From Klebsiella pneumoniae (GTDB taxonomy: Bacteria; Pseudomonadota; Gammaproteobacteria; Pseudomonadales; Pseudohongiellaceae), in the NCBI GenBank assembly GCA_945902215.1, contig CAMDML010000032.1:1-33695 (forward strand): DNA of 33,695 nucleotides, given 5' to 3'. Position numbers and translations under genes: made by a program. A model generated the notes under the pieces. That model did not search any database. It was not told the origin of the DNA and was given only the letters and a program-made list of their open reading frames with translations. Below, one piece after another: positions 17,068 to 24,532 of this stretch (positions are counted from its first letter, which is position 1; every line of letters begins with the position of its first letter).

Positions 17068-17691
17068 ATGACAACCGCCACCCTCACGCAAATCATCCCG
17101 CCCAGCATCAACCGCTGGGAGAGCATCATGCTGGCGGTGGCGCTCTCCGGCATGGCGCTGTTCACCGGGATTTACGCGGAAACCTATGGTCTTGAAGAAC
17201 GGCCACAGGAAATCCTTGACTGGCAGATCAGCGCCTATTCGGGACTGGTCGGCGTAGACCAGGGCATTTACAACGAACTGCTGGTCGCTGCCGACGAAAT
17301 CTATTACATGCAGTACTACAACGGCTATTGGCCAATGGATATGGATTTCCAGGAAGCGCTGTTGCCGCCTTTCTATCGCGACCAGAGTTGGGAGCGGAAC
17401 GGCTCAATGCAATGGACCTTGAAGGACGTGATCCAGGAAGGTGAAGCGCAAGGTCTGACGCTGTATCACGGCGGCGGCGGTACGCTCGAAAGCCAGGGCG
17501 CTTTTCTGCTGATCATCGACCACAAGCATGCCGGCAACTCGCAGATCAACGGCAGCAGTATCTGGTGGCACGCAGACCGCAATGCAGCAATACCCGTGAC
17601 GTCGAAAGTCGCGTCCATCGTGCTGCATGGCTGGCAGCAAGTGGTGCCGTATTTCGGCCGCGACGAAGTAGAACGACTGAACCAAGGTTAA
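17068..17691 (+). CDS. Membrane-anchored protein of metal cluster (possibly DUF6162-like)
   Basis: A 207-residue protein with a single N-terminal hydrophobic segment (about 20-40, ESIMLAVALSGMALFTGIYAE) that looks like an uncleaved anchor, followed by a periplasmic domain. The domain is rich in Tyr, Trp and acidic residues (YYMQYYNGYWPMDMDF). It contains YHGGGG, IIDHKHAG, and WWHADRN, giving several histidines that might bind metal. The context, beside a Zn/Mn-type ABC transporter, matches an uncharacterised family I recall as DUF6162, but this name should be checked. The gene follows the 14-bp tandem repeats and ends 8 bp before the binding-protein gene, so it is part of the same transcript. 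Confidence 0.8.
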   Translation: MTTATLTQIIPPSINRWESIMLAVALSGMALFTGIYAETYGLEERPQEILDWQISAYSGLVGVDQGIYNELLVAADEIYYMQYYNGYWPMDMDFQEALLPPFYRDQSWERNGSMQWTLKDVIQEGEAQGLTLYHGGGGTLESQGAFLLIIDHKHAGNSQINGSSIWWHADRNAAIPVTSKVASIVLHGWQQVVPYFGRDEVERLNQG

Positions 17692-17699
17692 ACATCACC

Positions 17700-18623
17700 A
17701 TGAACCTGATGACCATGAAAAAAACGCTAGTGAAATTTTCGGTGTTGCTTGCAGCGGTATTATTCAGCGCGCTCGCCAGCGCACAATTCAAGAATGGCAG
17801 CCGCATGACGGTCGGTATCACGCTGCATCCGTATTACAGTTTTGTGTCCAACATCGTCGGCGACAAGGCCGATATCGTGCCGCTGATCGGTGCCGGCTAC
17901 AACCCACACAACTACAACCCGCTTCCAGACGACATCAAGCGCGCCCAATCACTCGATGTGCTGGTGGTCAACGGGGTCGGTCACGACGCGTGGGCTTTTG
18001 AAATCATGGAGGCGTCCGGGGGTTCCGGTGTGCCTTACATCTACGCCAACGATTCGGTGTCATTGATCCCGGTGGCAGGTACCGCTGATGCCAGCGTCAA
18101 CGCGCACACCTTCATCTCGACGATCACCGCCATCCAACAGGTGTACGAGATCGCGAAGCAGCTGGGGGTGATGGACCCGGTCAACGCCGATTTGTACCGC
18201 CGCAATGCCCGTGACTATGCCACGCGTCTGCGCCGCTTGAAGGCGGAGTACACCGAACAGATCGCCAAACTCGACTCTTCCAATTTCAAAGCAGCCACGA
18301 TGCACGGCGCCTATGGTTATCTCATGCAGGAATTTGGCCTGCAGATCAGCGCCGTGATCGAACCACGCCACGGTGTAGAGCCCACCGCCCGCCAGTTGGC
18401 GCAGACCATCGACGACATCAAAGCGGCAGGGGTTAATGTGCTGTTCGCAGAAAAGTTCTTTGCCGGCAAACTGGCCGACACGATCCAAGCCGAAACCGGG
18501 GTGAAGGTGTACTCGTTTTCGCACATCTCCGACGGTGAGTATTCTCCTACCCTGTTCGAGGAAGAAATGCGCTTCAACCTCGAAGAACTCAAAGCCGCCA
18601 TTGCGAGCACTGCGCCCCAATAA
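17700..18623 (+). CDS. Metal ABC transporter substrate-binding protein (ZnuA/cluster A-I type)
   Basis: Periplasmic receptor of 307 residues for a divalent metal, probably Zn or Mn. A signal peptide ends ALASAQ. Cluster A-I ligand positions can be seen: His in GYNPHNYNP (family GxDPHxYEP), His in VNAHTF (family DPHxW), His in ATMHGAYGYLMQEFGL (family HDAFGYF), and the late acidic ligand in SFSHISDGEYS. The long loop between the first and second sites lacks the His-rich insert of E. coli ZnuA. The ATG at 17700 lies 8 bp after the preceding gene; a longer open frame upstream has no family similarity. The ATPase gene follows after 40 bp. Confidence 0.92.
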   Translation: MNLMTMKKTLVKFSVLLAAVLFSALASAQFKNGSRMTVGITLHPYYSFVSNIVGDKADIVPLIGAGYNPHNYNPLPDDIKRAQSLDVLVVNGVGHDAWAFEIMEASGGSGVPYIYANDSVSLIPVAGTADASVNAHTFISTITAIQQVYEIAKQLGVMDPVNADLYRRNARDYATRLRRLKAEYTEQIAKLDSSNFKAATMHGAYGYLMQEFGLQISAVIEPRHGVEPTARQLAQTIDDIKAAGVNVLFAEKFFAGKLADTIQAETGVKVYSFSHISDGEYSPTLFEEEMRFNLEELKAAIASTAPQ

Positions 18624-18663
18624 CTGCACCATCACTTTCGCCACCCAGAGAAGGCCAACACTC

Positions 18664-19377
18664 ATGCAAGGCCCTGCAATCCACGTCGAGAATCTCAGCC
18701 TGCGGCTGGGTAACTCCCTCATCCTGTCCGGCATGCACTTTGATATTGCCCCCGGCGCACTGCACTGCCTGATCGGCCCCAACGGTGGCGGCAAGACCTC
18801 TACTGCGCGCTGCCTGCTCGGCCAGATGCCGCACAAGGGTACGATCCGCGTTGACTGGGCTGGCGCCGACCAAACCATTGGTTATGTACCGCAACTGATC
18901 GAGATGGAGCGGACACTGCCGCTGACCATCGACAACTTCCTGACTGCACTGAGCCAGGACAAGCCTGCATTCATGGCCACCCGCAAAGAAAAAAAAGTGC
19001 TGATCGACGCAGCGCTTGATCGGGTCGGACTGACGGCAAAACGCAAATACATGATTGGCTCCCTGTCCGGCGGTGAACGCCAGCGCCTGCTGTTCGCCCA
19101 AGCACTCATTCCCGCACCCGCCCTATTGGTGCTCGACGAACCGATGACCAGTCTCGATGAAGGCGGCTCGCGCTTGTTTGAAGACCTGATTCAGCAGGAA
19201 CACCTGAGCGGGACGACCATCGTGTGGATCAACCACGACCTCGACCAGGTCAAGCGCATGGCCCAAACCATTACGGTGATCGACCGCGGCGTGCTTGCGC
19301 ACGGCCGCGTAACCGATACCTTGACCGCTGACATGCAGCGCGGTGTGTTCCCCAAACCCAGAGCGGAGGCCGCGTGA
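18664..19377 (+). CDS. Metal ABC transporter ATP-binding protein
   Basis: Cytoplasmic ATPase of 237 residues that powers the transporter. Walker A GPNGGGKT (38-45), the Q-loop region GYVPQ, signature LSGGERQR, Walker B LLVLDEP and switch His in INHDL are all intact. The lone feature of note is the short linker (about 70 residues, IEMERTLPLTIDNFLTAL onward), typical of ZnuC/MntB proteins. The ATG at 18664 is used; upstream in-frame sequence belongs to the end of the previous gene. The stop codon TGA shares one base with the permease ATG (TGATG), so translation is coupled. Confidence 0.94.
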   Translation: MQGPAIHVENLSLRLGNSLILSGMHFDIAPGALHCLIGPNGGGKTSTARCLLGQMPHKGTIRVDWAGADQTIGYVPQLIEMERTLPLTIDNFLTALSQDKPAFMATRKEKKVLIDAALDRVGLTAKRKYMIGSLSGGERQRLLFAQALIPAPALLVLDEPMTSLDEGGSRLFEDLIQQEHLSGTTIVWINHDLDQVKRMAQTITVIDRGVLAHGRVTDTLTADMQRGVFPKPRAEAA

Positions 19378-20282
19378 TGAGTGCTTTTTACACATGGATG
19401 CGCGAAGGCATTATCCAGCTCAGCACCACGGGTTGGTTGCCCAGCATTTTCTACTACGAGTTTGTTATCAACGCAATTTTTTGCGCGATCATCATCGGCC
19501 CCCTGCTTGGCTGCGTCGGCACGATGGTTGTCGCCAAACGCATGGCCTTCTTCTCCCAAGCTATTGGTAATGCGGCGCTCACCGGTGTTGCCATCGGCGT
19601 ACTGATCGGCGAATCGTACACGGCGCCTTATGTGTCGATGTTCAGCTTCTGTATTGCGTTCGGCATTTTGCTCAACTACACCAAGTCGCGCACGAAAATG
19701 TCAGCCGATGCGCTGATCGGCGTGTTTCTGTCGATCTCCCTCGCGATCGGCGCCTCCTTGGTGCTCTATGTGTCGGCCCGCGTTAACACCCACATCCTTG
19801 AGAGCGTGATGTTCGGCTCCATCCTTACCGTCAATGACCTCGACATGAACGTGCTGCTGGTCATCACTGTGGTCACCATAGCGGTGGGTCTGCCGCTGTA
19901 CAACCGCATGTTGCTCAGCAGTCTGAATCCAAGTCTGGCGCAGGTACGCGGCATCAACGTGCAGGCCATCGAATACGTGTTCATCATTCTGGTCACGCTG
20001 ATCACTGTAGCGTGCGTCAAGATCATCGGCGCCGTGCTGGTGGAAGCATTGATGCTGATCCCTGCCGCATCTGCCCGTAACTTGACACGCACCCTCGGTG
20101 GCTTCGTCTACACCACCATGGCCATTGCCCTCTTGAGTTGTGTTGGCGGCATCCTGATTCCGATGCAGTGGGACATCCCTGTGCCCTCGGGCGGCGCCAT
20201 TGTCATGGTGGCGGCAGCGTTCTTCATCGTCACGACGATCCTGCGCAATGTGTTGCCCGGCTTCCGCGAGGCACGCGTATGA
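19377..20282 (+). CDS. Metal ABC transporter permease (ZnuB/MntB family)
   Basis: Inner-membrane channel subunit of 301 residues with about eight hydrophobic helices. The family core GLPLYNRMLLSSLNPSLAQVRG and the segment VKIIGAVLVEALMLIPAASARNLT are typical of ABC-3 family permeases. A GGAGG Shine-Dalgarno at 19365-19369, seven bases before the ATG at 19377, fixes the start. The ATG overlaps the ATPase stop, and its own stop overlaps the ATG of the next gene (ATGA), marking a tightly coupled set of four genes. Confidence 0.94.
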   Translation: MSAFYTWMREGIIQLSTTGWLPSIFYYEFVINAIFCAIIIGPLLGCVGTMVVAKRMAFFSQAIGNAALTGVAIGVLIGESYTAPYVSMFSFCIAFGILLNYTKSRTKMSADALIGVFLSISLAIGASLVLYVSARVNTHILESVMFGSILTVNDLDMNVLLVITVVTIAVGLPLYNRMLLSSLNPSLAQVRGINVQAIEYVFIILVTLITVACVKIIGAVLVEALMLIPAASARNLTRTLGGFVYTTMAIALLSCVGGILIPMQWDIPVPSGGAIVMVAAAFFIVTTILRNVLPGFREARV

Positions 20283-21178
20283 AACGGCTACTGCTTGCAA
20301 GTCTGGCCCTGGGTCTCGCCGCCTGTATGACGGCCACGGCGCAAGACACCGCACAACGCTCCTTGGTGCTCACCGCAATGGCCCCGGTGTATGCATTGAC
20401 CTTGCCACTGCTGGCGAACACCCGTGTCGACCTACAGCTTTTGCCAGACGCTCCACGCACCATGCAGTCACAAGTCACCATTTTTACCCGCCAAGCGGAA
20501 CGTTACGCCGACACTTTCGCAAAGGCTGACGCCGTGATCGGTATCGGCCGCCTGTGGACCGGCGACCCCATCTACACCACCGCACGCAGTTTCAACATCC
20601 GCATCGTCAACATCGACGCCAGTAAACCCTGGTCGCATGAACTTGACGGTGTCGCTGTGGCGGAATCTCCCGCCACACACACCGTGTCGCCGTATTTCTG
20701 GCTGAGCCCGTCGAATGTGATTCGTGTGCTGGACATCATCGGCAGCGACCTGCAACAGCTGTACCCGCAAGATGCAGCAACCATCAAGACCAACATGGAA
20801 CGGGAGAAGGCTGGCTACCTGCAGCTCAAATCGGACTTCGAACAACGCTTTATTGCCGTAGACGATCCCTTCGTCTACGCGCTGGCTGACGACTTCGTCT
20901 ATCTCACCAGCGATCTCGGTCTCTTCGTTGATGACTACTTCGTCAAACAGGACATCGACTGGACTGCGGACGACTACACCACGCTGACATCCGCACTGCA
21001 AAGCTCAGGAGTCAAAGTGGTCATCCATAAATGGGAGCCCACTAAGGCTATCCTCAAAGCCATTACCGATGCCGGTGCCACGCTGGTGGTGCTCGACACC
21101 CTCGAAACCACTGCAGATTTCAAAGGCGGCTTGCAGCAAAACCTTGATAAACTGATCGCGGCCCTGCAGTCGCCCTGA
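20279..21178 (+). CDS. Second, His-less ZnuA-like substrate-binding lipoprotein
   Basis: A 299-residue exported protein, predicted lipoprotein (LAAC, Cys16; a normal cleavage after TATA is an alternative). The overall plan is that of cluster A-I binding proteins: VLTAMAPVYALTLPLL, KADAVIGIGRLWTG, ASKPWS, SPYFWLSPSNVIRVLDIIGSDLQQLYPQ, and a C-terminal SALQSSGVKVVIHKWEPTKAILKAITDAG helix-strand pair. At each place where a metal-binding His is expected another residue stands: Arg-Thr at the first site, Tyr/Phe in SPYFWLSP at the second, Asp in DDPFVYALADDF at the third. It therefore probably does not bind Zn in the usual way. It is translationally coupled to the permease by ATGA overlap. It could deliver a complexed metal or act as an accessory protein. 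Confidence 0.85.
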   Translation: MKRLLLASLALGLAACMTATAQDTAQRSLVLTAMAPVYALTLPLLANTRVDLQLLPDAPRTMQSQVTIFTRQAERYADTFAKADAVIGIGRLWTGDPIYTTARSFNIRIVNIDASKPWSHELDGVAVAESPATHTVSPYFWLSPSNVIRVLDIIGSDLQQLYPQDAATIKTNMEREKAGYLQLKSDFEQRFIAVDDPFVYALADDFVYLTSDLGLFVDDYFVKQDIDWTADDYTTLTSALQSSGVKVVIHKWEPTKAILKAITDAGATLVVLDTLETTADFKGGLQQNLDKLIAALQSP

Positions 21179-21253
21179 GCTAAACCATCAGGCTTGTAGT
21201 AGCGCAATTTTCATGAATATCACTATCTGATTATTTAATGGTCGGGGATTTTG

Positions 21254-21403
21254 ATGAGTATGAAACGTGTTTCATCGGTTAAAGAATTTGCGGCGAGCGG
21301 TTTGCTGGCCAATCCCAATAATGACCACAGGATCATGGTGTTTACTGCTGGCACATGGGGTGAAACTGACAAGTCACTGTTCAAGTTTGTAAAGCCTGAA
21401 TAA
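21254..21403 (+). CDS. Small ORF, 49 residues, between binding protein and PepSY gene
   Basis: The frame MSMKRVSSVKEFAASGLLANPNN... ends ...LFKFVKPE before TAA at 21401. A GGGGA Shine-Dalgarno at 21244-21248 is five bases before the ATG. The predicted protein is basic, without a signal peptide or a clear membrane helix. It fills most of the 230-bp gap between two cluster genes on the same strand and stops 5 bp before the next start. This spacing argues for a real coupled gene. No family is recognised. An AT-rich stretch (21207-21240) precedes it and may hold an internal promoter. Confidence 0.55.
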   Translation: MSMKRVSSVKEFAASGLLANPNNDHRIMVFTAGTWGETDKSLFKFVKPE

Positions 21404-21408
21404 GAATC

Positions 21409-22374
21409 TTGAACCCTCCTCAACAAACGGCGTGGCAGCGCTGGGTACGACAGCCCCAGAGGCTGTGGTTACGTAGAGCCCTGTTTCAAATCCATCTGTG
21501 GAGCGGCATCAGCCTCGGGCTCTATATTTTTTTCATCAGCGTAACCGGTAGCGTACTCGTCTACCGGAACGAACTGTACGTGATGGCCCTACCCGAACCC
21601 CTCATCTCTGCGGCCGTCGGTCCCGTATTGAGTAATGAGCGTTTAACCGAAGCAGCCTTGCTTGCATATCCAGACTATCGGGTGACGCGCATCACCCGTT
21701 CCAGCACTCCCGAGCAGGCCGTGGAAATCTGGCTGGACTGGGACGATGACGAAAAAAAACGGTTGTTTGATCCACGTAGCGGCGAGGATCTCGGCAGTGC
21801 CGTTGCAGTCGGTGTCATGCTGGTATCGACACTGATCGAACTGCACGATGATCTACTTGCTGGCGCGACTGGGCGCAAAGTGAACGGTATTGGTGCGTTT
21901 GCTGTGCTATTGGTAGTACTGACAGGTCTGGTGATCTGGTGGCCAGGCGTCACGCGATGGCGGCGCAGCCTGACCCTGCACAAGGGCGTTGGCTGGCGGC
22001 GTTTTATCTGGGATTTGCACAGCATGGTCGGCTTCTGGAGCATTGGCTTCGTCGTGGTGTTTTCACTCAGTGGCATCTACCTCTGCTTTGCCGAGAGCAT
22101 TCATGCGCTTGCAGACCGAATCGAGCCTGAGACGGCAGCAAATTCCGGGCGGCGTTTTGTCGACAGCTTTCTATACTGGCTCGCTTTCCTGCATTTCGGC
22201 CGGATCAACGGCATCGGCCTGCCCTGCAGCGGCCCAGGACTTTGCGACCAGTCAGTGAAGGCGGTTTGGGCATTCTTCGGCTTAGCCCCAGCGGTCATGT
22301 TCGTAACCGGTGCGACCATGTGGTGGAACCGCGTACTGCGCCGCTCTGCCTTTGTCTCTTCAAGCAGAGATTGA
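21409..22374 (+). CDS. PepSY-associated transmembrane protein (PiuB-like)
   Basis: Inner-membrane protein of 321 residues with about four helices (near residues 28-50, 168-185, 207-230 and 285-305) and a periplasmic PepSY-like domain between the first two. Conserved histidines lie at helix ends (QIHLWSG, ELHDDLLAG, DLHSMVG, FLHFGR), as in the PepSY_TM family. Members occur beside siderophore or metal uptake genes and are thought to be ferric or flavin reductases. The start is TTG at 21409 with a poor ribosome site; it lies 5 bp after the small ORF. It is the last gene of the plus-strand metal cluster. A role in reducing or releasing the imported metal is inferred from context. Confidence 0.9.
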   Translation: MNPPQQTAWQRWVRQPQRLWLRRALFQIHLWSGISLGLYIFFISVTGSVLVYRNELYVMALPEPLISAAVGPVLSNERLTEAALLAYPDYRVTRITRSSTPEQAVEIWLDWDDDEKKRLFDPRSGEDLGSAVAVGVMLVSTLIELHDDLLAGATGRKVNGIGAFAVLLVVLTGLVIWWPGVTRWRRSLTLHKGVGWRRFIWDLHSMVGFWSIGFVVVFSLSGIYLCFAESIHALADRIEPETAANSGRRFVDSFLYWLAFLHFGRINGIGLPCSGPGLCDQSVKAVWAFFGLAPAVMFVTGATMWWNRVLRRSAFVSSSRD

Positions 22375-22421
22375 TGCTATTGCGATTACTATTCAAAGGG
22401 TATTGGCACGAATCGGATTTT

Positions 22422-22679
22422 CTATTTTTCCAGCTCTGCCAATTTTTTGCGGCGTTCTGCCTCGCCATCTTTCAGCAAATTCGACACCTGATTTGCTGCG
22501 TTTAAACCCTCGCGCTGGGTGTCAGTAAGAATTCCCTGATTTACTTTACTGATCTCGGTCGGTGCTGCTGACTCGGTAGTAGCTGTTTTGGCAGCAGCTT
22601 CAGGTGCCGGTGGTGGTTCGGAACACGCAATGAGGTTGACGCTTAAAATCAAGACAGCTACAAGTTTTCGATTTTTCAT
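22422..22679 (-). CDS. Small lipoprotein of unknown function
   Basis: An 85-residue protein whose N-terminus MKNRKLVAVLILSVNLIACSE is a standard lipoprotein signal (LIAC, Cys19). The mature part has an Ala/Pro/Thr-rich linker and a charged helical C-terminus (LNAANQVSNLLKDGEAERRKKLAELEK). An AGGAG ribosome site lies ten bases before the ATG on the minus strand. It converges on the PepSY gene with a gap of 47 bp and is probably a single-gene unit. No family is recognised; the C-terminal helix could bind peptidoglycan or a partner, as in small outer-membrane lipoproteins, but nothing proves this. Confidence 0.75.
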   Translation of the reverse strand: MKNRKLVAVLILSVNLIACSEPPPAPEAAAKTATTESAAPTEISKVNQGILTDTQREGLNAANQVSNLLKDGEAERRKKLAELEK

Positions 22680-22772
22680 AATGGCCAGACTCCTGATTAT
22701 TCATTCTGCGTTTTTCTCGACAAGATCAACAACCTCGGCTCGCGCGTTGAACTACCAACGAGTCTAGCTTTA

Positions 22773-23018
22773 TTGGCTGGATTCCACTACCACTCCTATA
22801 CTGCCAAGCGCTCGCAAAGAACGAAGGGACTCAAGGAGGAGGCATGGCGAACAAAAAAGTCCTGTTGGCGTTACAAACCTGACGATCTGGAGAAACGAGT
22901 AAGCGGGCACGACGAGGCGATAGTGACACTCATCAAAGCGATCCGGCAACTCACTGCGCCTCCAATACTGCCCAAGAAACGACCTATCGGGTTTGCACCG
23001 CGGGAAGAGCAACAATGA
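22773..23018 (+). pseudogene. Degraded 3' fragment of an ORF6N-type phage/mobile DNA-binding protein gene
   Basis: The last 50 codons (DDLEKRVSGHDEAIVTLIKAIRQL, then TAPP and KKRPIGF) match the C-terminal tail I know from ORF6N-domain proteins, in which LEKR is followed by a HDEAI helix and an IRQLM-APP-P-IGF end. Upstream of this tail the frame contains no DNA-binding domain. The preceding sequence (about 22773-22870) looks scrambled, with ...GLKEEAWRTKK in the place of the usual AFVRLREML region, as after small deletions or frameshifts. It is read on the plus strand against minus-strand neighbours. I regard it as a remnant of a phage or mobile-element gene. Confidence 0.5.
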
Positions 23019-23028
23019 AGAAAATGCG

Positions 23029-24522
23029 CTACTGGATTCCTTGCTCGAGCATTGCATCCTGAATCAGCGTGGCGGTGTCCTGATGCACTGCACCTGCAGC
23101 GCCGCGGCTGCCGCTGCCAACCTTGCCCATCGCGGCATCCAGTGGCGTCAACCCACTGCTGTCCGCCGCTTTGATGTCGGCGCCCTGCTCGATCAGATAC
23201 GCGACGGCCTCGTTCCAGCCCCAGCCGGCGGCGCCGTGTAGTGCGGTGCGTCCGGCATTGTCGGGGCCATTTACTTCACCGCCATTCGCCAGCATCACGA
23301 CCAGCGCCTGTTGTGACATCAGTCCGGCCAGCGGTGTTGCGTAATCGCCCCGGGTATCAATGTTGGTTGAGCCTAATCCTGCAGCCGCCATTGTGGGTGT
23401 AGTCCCATTGCGATTCGGAAGATTTGGATGGGCGCCATGTTTCAACAAGAGTTCCATCGCCGGAATATCAAAGGCTTTCGCGGCACGCAGTAATGGCGTT
23501 GCGCCGATACCAAGCATGGGGTCAGCACCACGATCATCCTTTATGTGGCGATAGGTGGGTTGCAGTTTCAGTTGCAGGTTCGGGTTGGCCCCGGCGGCGA
23601 GCAGGATCTCGATCATCTGCAGACTGGTGGTGGTGTCATTGGACGGACGATCCGGGTAGCCGCCGTGCGGCACCGTGTTTACATCAACCGCTGAATACAT
23701 CGGATTCTCGCCGCGCAGGCTCCACTTGTTGATGTTGGCGCCACGCTCAACAAGCAGCTTCGCGGTATCGAAATGCATGTTGATGATGGCGGCGAGCAGT
23801 GGCGTGACGTTCTCGGCATCACCCTGATCGATGTCGGCGCCCGCATCGAGCAACAGACGCACACAGTCCAGGCAACCTTCACGTGCGGCGTACATCAGGG
23901 CCGTCAAACCACCGGCAGGACGCCACTGGAAGCGCCGTTCATTGCTGATCTGGCGCTCGCGTTCATTGAGTATGGAGCGGGAGTTGGCATTGCCACCTGC
24001 TTTGAGCAACAAGTCCAGCATCTCCGGTTGCGACTGCCCCGCTGCCCAGATGACAGCATTCTGGCCACGCCATTGTTCGGTGGCATTGACGTCGGCGCCG
24101 GCATCGAGCAACAGCTGCGCGGTGTCGAGATTGCTGGAACGAGCTACAACCATCAGCGCGGTCTGGCCATCGGTGTTGGGGGATTCGGGATCTGCTCCGG
24201 CTGCAAGCAAAGCAGCCATGATAGCCGCGTCACCCAGAATAGCAGCTTCGGCCACGGGCGAAGAGCCATAGTTGTTTAGCACGTTCACATTGGCGCCAGC
24301 CTTGATCAGTGTTTCGACCAGCACCAGATCACCGTTGTACACGGCGTAGTGCAGCGGCGTGGTGCCGTTGCTTTCCGCTGTATTCACGTCGGCACCTTCA
24401 GTGATGAAGGCAAGCGCTGCTTGCTGATCGCCGGCGCGCAAACTCTCGAGCAACGATGCAGCTTGCGCACTCTGCGCGATTACGAGGGCCAGCAGACCGA
24501 TGTGGAATAGCGAATGTTTCAT
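23029..24522 (-). CDS. Exported ankyrin-repeat protein
   Basis: The ATG at 24522 (GAGGA ribosome site eight bases before) gives a 497-residue protein with a Sec signal peptide (MKHSLFHIGLLALVIAQSAQA). Almost all of the rest is ankyrin repeats, at least ten recognisable units with the TPLHYA...LIKAGANVN pattern, from about residue 30 to 490. Two longer inserts (near SRSILNERERQISNERRFQWRPAGG and VDVNTVPHGGYPDRPSNDTTT) interrupt them. It probably binds protein partners in the periplasm. Its start lies 10 bp after the stop of the DUF1552 gene, so it is the last gene of a four-gene operon. Confidence 0.92.
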   Translation of the reverse strand: MKHSLFHIGLLALVIAQSAQAASLLESLRAGDQQAALAFITEGADVNTAESNGTTPLHYAVYNGDLVLVETLIKAGANVNVLNNYGSSPVAEAAILGDAAIMAALLAAGADPESPNTDGQTALMVVARSSNLDTAQLLLDAGADVNATEQWRGQNAVIWAAGQSQPEMLDLLLKAGGNANSRSILNERERQISNERRFQWRPAGGLTALMYAAREGCLDCVRLLLDAGADIDQGDAENVTPLLAAIINMHFDTAKLLVERGANINKWSLRGENPMYSAVDVNTVPHGGYPDRPSNDTTTSLQMIEILLAAGANPNLQLKLQPTYRHIKDDRGADPMLGIGATPLLRAAKAFDIPAMELLLKHGAHPNLPNRNGTTPTMAAAGLGSTNIDTRGDYATPLAGLMSQQALVVMLANGGEVNGPDNAGRTALHGAAGWGWNEAVAYLIEQGADIKAADSSGLTPLDAAMGKVGSGSRGAAGAVHQDTATLIQDAMLEQGIQ

Positions 24523-24532
24523 GCTCTGATCC

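Noticed and set aside
21207-21222. Fur box at the TTCATGAA palindrome
   Set aside because: Only an 8-bp palindrome is present and the surrounding bases do not fit the 19-bp Fur consensus.
22680-22772. Promoter TTGTCG-N16-AATAAT for the small lipoprotein (minus strand)
   Set aside because: The implied transcript start would fall within or beyond the ribosome site, so the mRNA would lack it.
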